Below are positions 55,292 through 64,000 of a stretch of 64,000 nucleotides of DNA, one piece after another. The translations under genes and the position numbers were made by a program. Under the pieces are notes generated by a model that was given only the letters and a program-made list of their open reading frames with translations, was not told the origin of the DNA and searched no databases. This DNA is from Liriodendron chinense (Eukaryota; Streptophyta; Magnoliopsida; Magnoliales; Magnoliaceae), in the NCBI GenBank assembly GCA_003013855.2, contig ML058513.1, positions 1 to 64,000 on the forward strand, in the 5' to 3' direction. Position 1 is the stretch's first letter; each line of letters starts with the position of its first letter.

Positions 55292-57189
55292 ACTCCCCCT
55301 TAAGTCGGTGTGTGAATATTAAGAACACCCAACTTGCGAATAAGATGATGAAATTGTGAAGCTGTTGATCAGTTGGATTATGAATGGTATGGATTAAACC
55401 AGAATGAATCTTTTCACGAACAATATGACAATCAATTTCTATGTGTTTTGTTCGTTCATGGAAGACAGGGTTCGTAGAGATGTGTTGGGCTTGCCTTATT
55501 GTCACAGAAGAGTAGAGTAGGTTGTGGGTGTGTGATGTGAAGATCACATAAAAGGTATGATAGCCATGTGATCTTGCAACGGGTAGTAGCCATGGCACGA
55601 TATTCAGCTTCAGCAGAAGAGCGTGGGACCGTGGACTGCTTTGTAGACTTGTATGAAATGGGAGAGGCATTCAACGTGATGCAGTAACCTGTAATTGAAT
55701 GGTGAGTTTCAAGACAACTGGCGCAATCGGAGTTGCAGAAAGCTTGTTGTTGCAAAGTACTAGAGGAAGAGAGCTGAATGCCTTGACCCGCCGATTATTT
55801 CAAATAACTAGGGCTGTAAATGGTCGGGTTCGGGGCGGGTTTAGACAAAACCAGACCCACCCATTTACTAAACGGGTCTGGGTCCAAATTTTAGACCCAG
55901 ACCCTTTTACTAAATGGGCGGGTCCGGGTCCGGTCCGAGTCAGCCCATCAGACCCATTTATAAATGGGTCCGGGTCTGGTAGAGGGAGATCCACCTAGGC
56001 CCATTTATAAATGGGTCGGGTCTAATGGGTCCGGGCCTGGATTAAGTGTGCAAGCATTTTCCAAGGCTTAAAACCGAGTTTGGACGGGTTTGGGCTGAAC
56101 GGGTCCCTTGAAACATTGACCAAACCCGCCCACTTACTAAATGGGTTCGGGTCGGGTCGGGCCTAATATAAAGGAAACTAGACCCAGACCCGTTTAGCAA
56201 CGGGGTCTATTCTTGGACCCAGACCCGTACCATTTAACAAATGGGTCGGGTCTAGGCCGGGTCTAAATGGGTTGGGTCTGGGTACCCCATCGGGTCCGCT
56301 GACCCATTTACAGCCCTACAAATAACGAAGAATCCTATGACCAGCGTCAAGACGAGGTTGATGAGTCATATCCATGAACTAACTTAAAATGTTCACCGAA
56401 TAGACAATATCTGGTCGCATAATTGTGAGATATATTAGGCAACCAATGAGACGGCGATTACTGGTTGGATATGCTAGTACATTTCCAGTGGCATTTGTGA
56501 GCTTCAAGTTTTGTTCCATTAGAAAGGTGGCCGGGCAAGCTCCAAGAAAATCGCAATCTTCAAGAATCGCTAAGGCATACTTTCTTTGGAAAAGAGCAAT
56601 GCCCTGTTTGGAACGATCGGCTTCAAATCCTAAAAAAATTAAAAGACCATGGTTTTTAGTTTTGAACCGATCATATAAGAAAGCTTTGATGGTGTTAATG
56701 GAGTGAATATCATTCCCAACAACAATGATGTCATCAACGTAAACAAGTACTACAATAAAGGAGGAAGCATCCGAACGTGTGAATAATGAATAATTGGCTT
56801 TGGATTGGATGTAGCCAAAATCAAGTAATGCAATAAAAAATTTGGCAAACCATTGTCGGGATGCTTATTTTAGCCTATACAAAGATTTGTTGAGTTGGCA
56901 TACCCTATTCTCTCCCTTACGTGCAAATTCAGGAGGAATGGTCATGTAGACTTCCTCATATAGATCACCATGTAAAATGGCATTGTGTACATTGAGTTGA
57001 TGAATATGTCAGGTGCAAACGGCAACAAGAGCAAATTATTCATGGTAGCCCAAACCCTCTTTCTGATTATAGCATTTAGCAACAAGACGGGCCTTATAAC
57101 GTTCAATAGAACAATCAGAGTTATGCTTGATTTTATAAACCCATTTGCATCTAATGGGTTTCTTATAGCCAAGTAATGAAGTGAGAGTC
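55292..57189 (-). pseudogene. Copia pol fragment (RT and RNase H) split by a hAT foldback
   Basis: From 57189 downward the RT pieces are INSMYTMPFYMVIYMRKSTW (a frame of the NAFLHG region), QLNKSLYRLK, KANYSLFTRSDASSFIVVLV, YVDDIIVVGNDIHSINTIKA and GCLIYLTIMRPDIVYSVN. After the 55809-56318 insertion comes RNase H: SDCASCLETHHSITGYCITL, SYKSTKQSTVPRSSAEAEYR and CDLHITHPQPTLLFCDNKAS. Many stops and frame changes make this an old relic. The element's 5' half is absent. Confidence 0.85.
55809..56318. mobile_element. hAT-type foldback MITE with perfect 8-bp target duplication
   Basis: A 510-bp element with ends TAGGGCTGTAAATGG and CCCATTTACAGCCCTA and flanking duplicates CAAATAAC (55801-55808 and 56319-56326). 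The interior is an inverted array of GGGTCTGGGTC / GACCCAGACCC phrases. It interrupts the Copia relic. The decayed copy at 2800-3131 belongs to the same group. Confidence 0.9.
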
Positions 57190-57192
57190 TAA

Positions 57193-58498
57193 GGGTGTGT
57201 TTGGATTCAGTGTTTGCACCGGTTTGTACCGGTTTATTTTCACTTTACGTAATGGGACCGTGTTTGGGAAAACGAGAATCAGCCGCATCTGGCCGCCTAG
57301 AAAATTTTTGTGGGAATTGCATTGTTTTAAAAATCTAAAGATGGGACCCCCATTACAATCAAGATAAAGAAAGGACTGGAGATGACTACATCCACTGGCC
57401 TTGTACTCCAGCACCACATTTGCTAGTTGTACACCATCAAGGTAGATTTATATCACGTTTCCATTGCAAGATAGCTCTTGTAGGGATTACACCGGAACTA
57501 TGGGTGTATCGTCAGAGATAGCAAAGGTGGCATGGTCAGGAGTTTCACACAACGGGTTGTCCCTATCATCTTCCTCCCCCGAAGCCCGCATCCACATGTA
57601 ATCTCCATCTTCCTCCTCGGCATCTTCACGGTGGTCTCGTTTTCTCCGTTGACCGATTTGCCTCTTGTCATTGCAAGAATTTACTCCTATAATCTTCCTT
57701 TCATCATGCAACCTTTCTCACCATGTATACATATGTGTGGTAATCATCTCACGGTCATTCCAACTACCTATGTAGGTAACTTAGCGAAACTCCGGTAGGA
57801 ATTCAATCCCGTCTGCTTCATGTGATGTGATCCATTCATGTCTTTAGATCTGCCTTATTTTGTGGATTATTTGTCATAAATTGATCTGTAATAGCATATG
57901 AATGGCGTTGATATAACAGAAGACGATCAAGGTGGGCACCACATTTCCTCTGGCAGGTCGTTGTGTTTGTAGCTACGTCCTAGTTGTTCTGAATATGTGT
58001 TCCATACAGTCTTCTCGCCATAGGAACGTGTGACACACAAAAAGGGGCACAACTTCAGTGGATAAATGTGAAGCCCTCATAAGATTTGGATCTACTTCAA
58101 TTTTGGGATTATGCCCTAAAATGAGCTGTCAAAATGGATTGACGGCGTGGACGTAAAGCAAATGCATCATAGTGGGCCCCACAGTCAGGGATCTCACCCA
58201 CATGGGTGGATCCAGGGATCCACCAAAGCCGCATTCCACAATAAGTCTCCTTAAAAAAATGAGTTGACTAGACAATGCGGAGCACCAGATGGGGTTTAAA
58301 ACCATACCCGATGCTTTACGAAACACCCCTTATGCCACTATCGTAACGAAACACCTACAACATTTGCGTATACAAACATCATTATAATCGGCATCATTAT
58401 AATCGGCCATCGTAAACTACCCAATTCCACCGATTACCCCATGACATTGCAATAATTATATCAATACTACAACGTAAACTGTAAATCCAAACACACCC
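57193..58498. mobile_element. Harbinger-like non-autonomous element, 1.3 kb
   Basis: The inverted ends GGGTGTGTTTGGATT and AATCCAAACACACCC are perfect over 15 bases and are flanked by TAA on both sides (57190-57192 and 58499-58501). This is the signature of PIF/Harbinger and Tourist elements. The interior has no transposase. It includes an unidentified region (57425-57790) and a family A repeat fragment (about 58070-58190), so it has captured or received other DNA. Confidence 0.8.
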
Positions 58499-59358
58499 TA
58501 AGTGTTGTTCTCCTCTAAGACTCGAATTTCAGCAGTCATGGCCAGTGTTCGCAGTATCGGTATCGCGTTACGTTTCGCACCCTTGGGATACAGATACATA
58601 TTGCGTATCGGTGGGAAATATCGGTTGTATTGCGGAATGTATCGCACTTTTTGGGAAACATGGGGAAACATTGGGAAATTGATTGAATTTTTCAATGAAA
58701 CTTCAGGGATTGTTAGAATGGACCTCAATACACATTTAAATCATAATATGTAAAAAAAAAAAAAAGTCCACATAAAGGAGTTCCTTTGTAAAAGGATCCT
58801 AAGCTATGCGCTATCTGACTGAACTGATGCAACCATTATATAAATTGATTCCATAACATATACAAATGTTACAAGACATTAATGTAAACACAATCAATAC
58901 ATTGACAAAGTCAAATAAGCAAGAGAGCTGAGAAATATACCTATGGATGCAACTGACTGCTGCTTAGACCCACATAGAGTTGCGTGGTGGCTCATAATCA
59001 TCGTCTCCATCTCGACGGGGTTGGGAATAGAGCTGCTGCTCCACAAAACGACAGTATTGTGCCCAGGTCATAGTAGAATGGTACCAGTTAAGATACTCCC
59101 TAACATAACGCTGGTACTCATCCTCTCCAAATTGAACTAATACGCCCATCCGTGGGTACTGCGTAATCGTAACAGTCTGTGACTGATACGGAGCTGGGAT
59201 GGGCACAAATGATGCTCCAGAATATCCATATTGTTCGCCATATGTGTATTGTGGCCCATGACCCTGCCCATATGCAGAAGCGAACTCCTGACCATAGTCG
59301 AAAAATGATGTGCCGTAGCTGCTGGAGTCGCTCACTGCATATCCACCAGGTCTGTATC

Positions 59359-59505
59359 CATACTGTGGCATGGAAGTCGAGCTCCCCTCCCCTATCCGTG
59401 ATCCATATTCATACTGTGGCATGGAACTCGAGCTCCCCTCCCCTGTCTGTGATCCATATCCATACTGTGGCATGGAACTCGAGCTCCCCTCCCTTGAACG
59501 TGATG
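59359..59505 (-). repeat. 51-bp in-frame tandem repeat in the hAT gene
   Basis: Units start at 59359, 59410 and 59461, exactly 51 bases apart. They encode three 17-residue repeats of the type GEGSSSSMPQYGYGS. Being in frame, they were added while the protein was under selection for an open frame. Confidence 0.9.
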
Positions 59506-59807
59506 TAGATCTAGAGTCACGACGTGCTCGATCTCTAGTGCCACGTAGACACCCACGACCGTAGGTGTCTCTCATCGAAATAGCCAATAGTCGCTCCTCT
59601 ATATCTGTAAGTGGCTGGATTTTCTGTTTCTCACGCAACTTCTTTCTAGTGTATGCTTTGTTGATTACAAGCCGCGGACGTGGTTCATTTGGCCGAGAAC
59701 CGTGGTCGCTGTCCTGTGTGGCATGATCAAACTCTCTCTCCCCTGTGAATGGGCTAAGTGGCCTCTGAGACTGACTCTCAGTATGAGACTCGCTCTTGTC
59801 GCCACCA

Positions 59808-59881
59808 TCCCCATCATCATCATCATCATCATCATCATCGTCGTCGTCCCCATCCCCGTCGTCGTCGTCATCGTCGTCGTT

Positions 59882-59914
<33 letters not shown>

Positions 59915-59926
59915 TCCACCACCACC
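59808..59926 (-). repeat. GAT/GAC microsatellite encoding poly-aspartate
   Basis: Plus-strand CAT/CGT triplets read as Asp on the minus strand for more than 30 residues with a few Gly and Asn. The acidic frame is the one continuous with the downstream SPFTGERE and KLREKQKIQPLTDIEE. The Met-rich reading in the neighbouring frame is an artefact of the upstream frameshift. Confidence 0.85.
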
Positions 59927-62780
59927 ATCATCACCATCACTCGCCGTATCTGATAATGTCTCACCGCCACGTGACCCGCGTGATAAAGACTGTCGCGGGC
60001 TCCCCTCTGATCCCTCGTCAAAGGGTCGAATGCCTCAGGTGGAGATCTCTGCTCCTGTACATGGGCATCAACATCAATGCCCTGCTCTACTGCCTCCGCC
60101 TCCACATGTGGCTCTGGTCTCCCATTAGATGTATCCAAGTCGTCCGACCTAACCCACAAGTAAAGTGGGTCATCGTCGTCTACATCCACATAAGCATGTT
60201 GTCCAATAGCCATCAGATCCAATGGGTCTTCCTCTGCCTTTCTTCGTCCTTCAGTACGGAGCAGCCTCTCTCGTAGCTTCATGTTATAGTGGCAGTAGAC
60301 CAGCTTCTGGAGCCTGTCGTACCCTATCTGATTCCGCTTGTTTGTGTGGATCAGTGAGAATGTACTCCAATTTCTCTCACAGGGTGAGGAGGACACCGTC
60401 TGTGCGAGCACACGAACAGCCAGGCGTTGCAAGACCTCGCAATCACAACCGTACATGGCCCACCATTCACCTGCATGAATTGTTTCTCATTACTATAATA
60501 TCCACCAAAATAGTATGAAAACTATAATTTGCTTCGAAGAGATTGTATGAATTATATTGCACGCAACAACTCACATGGCATCATGGACGTCCTCGACCTC
60601 ATCGCTGCTTCATTCCCAAACATCCCCACAGCATCACGAAATCTAACAATCTGATAAATGTGTGAAGCAATAATAGTAAGTTCAGAGTGTTTTAAGATTT
60701 AAGATAAAACCAGTACTTTGATAAATGTAGATATATTTACCTCAGAACCGAAACTGGCTTTCCCTGCACAGTGGGGGAATAATTTTGCATACACCTCGTG
60801 CACCGCCTTCTTTAATGAGTTGTCTTGGAAGAGCTTGCGAGTGTAGTGATACTTTGGATTCAGAAAGTAGGCTAAATGGCAACAACATACACATATTTAC
60901 AGATTTAATCAATATAATGGTGCATAAATATGTGTAAATTAATGATTCAAGTACATACCAGCCTTATGAAGTGGATGTGAAAGAGTCTTTTCCCAACGAT
61001 CATCGATTATTTTATGCACCCATTGATACGACTTAGGATTTCTAACCTGGATGGCATCTTTCATCATTTGTATGGATGCATATAATGATCCCATTGATGG
61101 AGTCACCTCATTGTCGACCATCCTCAACACGCTATATATGGGCTCGATAATGGCCAACACACCGCTCACACGTTCCCAAAATGAATGACTCAACACAAGC
61201 TCCTCATACCTCCAAGTCACTTTCTTGAGACGCTTTTTCCAATCATCATACTCCATAGAGGAGAAAAGCTCCCGTAGCCCCAGCTTGTGCTTCAAAATGC
61301 TCTTCAAGGCGATGTAATTTGTGGCGAACCGTGTTACCCCTGGCCGCACTATATCCCCACCACACCTTCTTCGCATCTCAGCCAACAATCATGTATGGTT
61401 GTAAATATAACCCGTGATGAGTCGTGCGTCTGTAATAGTCGTCTTTACAGCTGGCCTATCTCCAATCGCTTCTAACATTAGATCTATGCAATGGGCTGCA
61501 CAAGATGTCCAGTACAAATTATATTTTTGTTCGAGATCCTTCCCTGCCTTCACAAAAGCGCTCCCATTGTCTGTCACAAACTGCACAATATTCTTTCTCC
61601 CAACATCATCCATCACTCTGTACATTAATTTGTAGATGTAGTTTGAATCTTTAATTTTGTCGCTTGCATTTACAGATTTAAGGAAAACTGCCCTTCCCCT
61701 GCAGTACACCATAAAATTTATGATCGACATCTTCGTCGGTCCAGTCCAACCGTCACACATGACGGTGCAGCCATACATCTCCCATGACGGCTTGTACGAA
61801 TCCACGTAAGCCTTCATCTCATTATGCTCTTCATCAAGATACGTCCCCATTATCTCACGGGGAGAGGGGGCAGCACACCCTCACCCCCTCGTTGCACTTC
61901 AGATATCATATTCTTGAAGTGCGGACTCCCCGCTGCATTCGCAGGAACCTGATCATATATGAAAAATTTCGCAATAAACTTTCCAACTTTCTTTCTGACA
62001 TCCCCCCCACTAAACATGTCTTTCAACTTCTTTTGTGTCCCCCCAGCCCCCTTATACATCCTCGGCTCTGAAGGAGTATCCGGAATCCGCATACTACCAC
62101 CACGTGTCAGTCCATAAAAACCTCCCCTTGTACTGCCCCTGGCCCCACTCCCCCCAGCCCCAGACCCACTTCCCCCCCCGTGCTCATGAGTAGACCCCTC
62201 AAATCTAGGCCTGCTCGCCTCCACCCTTCTCATTTGATCATCCTCCCAACGTTCTCGGATCGATTCCTCAACTGCATGTCTATAATCTGGATCCTCGTCC
62301 TCATCTAAATCCACCACATCTTCGTCAACAAATGGTAGGCCGCCCCAGCTCCTCCCTAATCTCCCTCTCTCTTGTAGCTCTTTGATTTTTTATCTTCAAA
62401 TTTTTTTTTAAAGCCTCCATAATCTCCTCCCTCACATCTCTTGGACATTTGGGGCAATCTTTAACATTTCTGTACCCGCCTGCTAGATGCTCCTTCAAGC
62501 GGGTTACACCACCACTCTGTGAGACATGGCCACAAAAACTACATATGGCCCTAAATCGGTTATTGGGGACAACACGGCCATATTTCCAACCAATATCTGG
62601 CTGTCTCCCTCCTCTACGTTCTCCACCACCTTCTTCCGACATTTTTTACCTACAAACATGAAATCAGCAAAAAACAACCACACTTAGGAATGGATTTACA
62701 ATAATCTAACAAAAAAGTTGAAAAAAATTAATTATTAAATATAATTATTAAAAAAGTAATTAATTATTGTTTTTTTTTTT

Positions 62781-63560
62781 GGGGTTAAAATGACGCAAAT
62801 TGATACATTAGCCCCCCTACGCCCTTACAATGTTGATTTGGATCCATCATTACTCTCAATTTGGGAGGAATTGGAAAATTTCGAAATTCCCCCAAATTGG
62901 GCCACATACACTTGAATCATGAAATTAGAGTATGTGAGATTTATTAGTATTTACTAAATAATTTTTAATTTGACTTACAAGTGGATTGACAACTATTCCA
63001 AAAGAAATTTTTGAAAAAAATTCATAATTAATTAATTTTTAATTAATTAGTAATTAAAAAATTATTTAAATATTTTTTATTTTGGGGAAAAATGTTGCCG
63101 ATCAATAGATCAGCACTCTTACATCATTGAAATGCTGTTTTGAATCCAACATTGCAAATAATTTGGGAGGAATTGAGAAATTTTGAAATTTCCCCAATTT
63201 CCCCCAAATCGAGCCACATACACTTGAATCATGAAATTGGAGTGTATGTGATGCATAATTACTAACATAATAACTATTATTCTGACTTACAAGTGGATTT
63301 ACAACTGTTACAAAAAAAAAATCCGAAAAAATTTCATAATTAAGTATTTTTTAATTAATTAGTAATTAAAAAATTAATTAAATATTTTTTATTTTGGGGG
63401 AAAATGCTGCCAATCAATAGATCAGCCCCCCTACATCCTTAAAATGTTGTTTTCAATCCAACATTGTAGGTAATTTGGGAGGAATTGGGATATTTCGAAT
63501 TTTCCCAAATTTCCCCCAAATTTGCCCCATATCTCAAATTTCGAAATCGAAGGTTAAAAT
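62781..63560. repeat. About 310-bp tandem repeat upstream of the hAT gene
   Basis: The anchor TTTTGGGG...AAAATG recurs at 62781, 63084 and 63396 (303 and 312 bp apart). Each unit contains AATTTGGGAGGAATTG, CACATACACTTGAATCATGA and TTGACTTACAAGTGGATT-like phrases. The third unit is partial. Confidence 0.8.
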
Positions 63561-63931
63561 ACATGATTTTTCATGTAAAACATGAACAATTAAGTACTTC
63601 AACTCATTTAAAACAAGTTGTAGTCGAATTTCACGAAAATAAAACGAGATTGGAAGAAAAAATCCTCACCGAGTTCAATAGTGGGCCACCTTTGGATTTC
63701 CTTCGAAAGCAACCGTATCATTTGAGATTCTTGCAATGGAAGCTCCGTAATCTTTCCAAAATCAATTTAAGTAGGAGAAATTTGAGAAAAATTAGACCTG
63801 CAGACGTTTTTTCTCCCAAAAACCCAAAAAAACCAAGTTTCTCCCACGTTCCAGACGGTCTGGACGATATCGTCCAGATATTGACGATATCTGGAATCGC
63901 GCGCTGGAAACAGAACGATATCGAGCCGATA

Positions 63932-64000
63932 TTTCATGCGATATCGATACATTCTGCGATATTTCGTGCGATAACGATACATTCTGCGATATTTCGTGCG
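63932..64000. repeat. 30-bp subterminal tandem repeat
   Basis: Units start at 63932 and 63962, with a partial one at 63992. Each contains TGCGAT, GATACATTCTGCGATA and TTTCGTGCG. Such clustered motifs near a hAT end are typical transposase-binding sites. Confidence 0.75.

Larger units (their letters stand above)
58964..62642 (-). pseudogene. hAT transposase (BED finger, DUF659, dimerisation domain), broken
   Basis: From 62642 downward the BED zinc finger is AICSFCGHVSQSGGVTRLKE followed by HLAGGYRNVKDCPKCP. Next comes an acidic/Gly linker (62317-61860). The DDE-like core follows: VMCDGWTGPTKMSIINFMVY, FVTDNGSAFVKAGKDLE and TSCAAHCIDLMLEAIGD. Then come GVTRFATNYIALKSIL, further exons near 60741-60879 and 60595-60650, and the C-terminal dimerisation block SSSPCERNWSTFSLIHTNKR. 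A long C-terminal extension has an Asp-rich run and YGYGS repeats, ending at 58964. Damage: one-base shifts near 62345, 61868 and 60005-60045, and TGA for Trp at 61389-61391 (before LLAEMRRR). The family cuts and pastes DNA with 8-bp duplications. This copy cannot make full protein. Confidence 0.88.
58543..64000 (-). mobile_element. Large hAT transposon, right end beyond the window
   Basis: The left end begins CAGTGTTCGCAGTATCGG. Subterminal phrases such as GCGGAATGTATCGCAC (58635-58650) recur as inverted complements at the right (GATACATTCTGCGATA, 63932-64000). In between lies a hAT transposase gene on the minus strand, with tandem repeats upstream of it. The right terminus and the target duplication cannot be checked here. 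Confidence 0.65.

Noticed and set aside
59702..60276. Long plus-strand open frames rich in His, Ser or Ile opposite the hAT gene
   Set aside because: They are antisense shadows of the GAT/GAC microsatellite that encodes poly-Asp on the minus strand.

Overview
This window is nuclear DNA of a flowering plant. It contains split genes with GT-AG introns, plant Ty3 and Ty1 retrotransposons with initiator-Met-type primer sites, hAT and Harbinger-type DNA elements, tRNA-derived SINEs and a decayed organellar trnN. The abundant foldback repeat (arms resembling CCACCATGATGTATGTG and GATGGACGGTGTGGAT) is one I associate with magnoliid genomes, but that is recollection and not a search result. Nothing prokaryotic is present.

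The only clear host genes are two tandem plus-strand copies of a Yellow Stripe-Like (YSL, OPT superfamily) metal-nicotianamine transporter. Copy 1 (878-8599) has a TATA box and all six exons. Copy 2 (33020-36664) has exons 2-6; I could not find its exon 1. Both copies show single-base indels that break the frame, two per copy and all at different places. They are therefore either two young pseudogenes or copies carrying uncorrected base-call errors. Pieces of copy 1's intron 1 reappear in order at 17112-17517, 20870-21290 and 32620-33019. The roughly 16 kb upstream of exon 2 of copy 2 is thus the same intron swollen by transposons.

Layout: 1-808 unassigned; 809-8599 YSL copy 1; 8600-12392 intergenic foldback repeats; 12393-15019 a Copia-type element reduced to gag and protease start, with perfect target duplications; 15060-17111 foldback repeats; 17518-20640 a Copia element in permuted order around one LTR; 20640-22875 foldback repeats; 22976-32413 a Tat-lineage Ty3 element (minus) with a three-exon antisense gene and a deleted integrase; 33020-37020 YSL copy 2 and a duplicated 3' flank; 37559-37674 a SINE; 37820-39160 a Copia remnant; 40085-47018 a chromodomain Ty3 element (minus) inserted in a foldback repeat; 47498-51100 a CACTA-like terminus and unidentified exon-like pieces; 51370-52860 probably organelle-derived DNA carrying trnN and split by a solo LTR; 53010-58498 foldback elements, a SINE, a Copia fragment and a Harbinger-like element; 58543-64000 a large hAT element whose right end lies beyond the window.

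Functionally, only the YSL locus bears on host physiology (uptake or long-distance movement of iron, copper or zinc as nicotianamine complexes). The rest is layered transposon insertion. Several insertions can be ordered by nesting: chromodomain element inside a foldback repeat, hAT foldback inside a Copia fragment, solo LTR inside organellar DNA. No annotated feature here is convincingly a new biological system. The observations most worth a second look are the antisense split gene in the Tat element, the permuted single-LTR Copia, and the indel pattern in the YSL pair.
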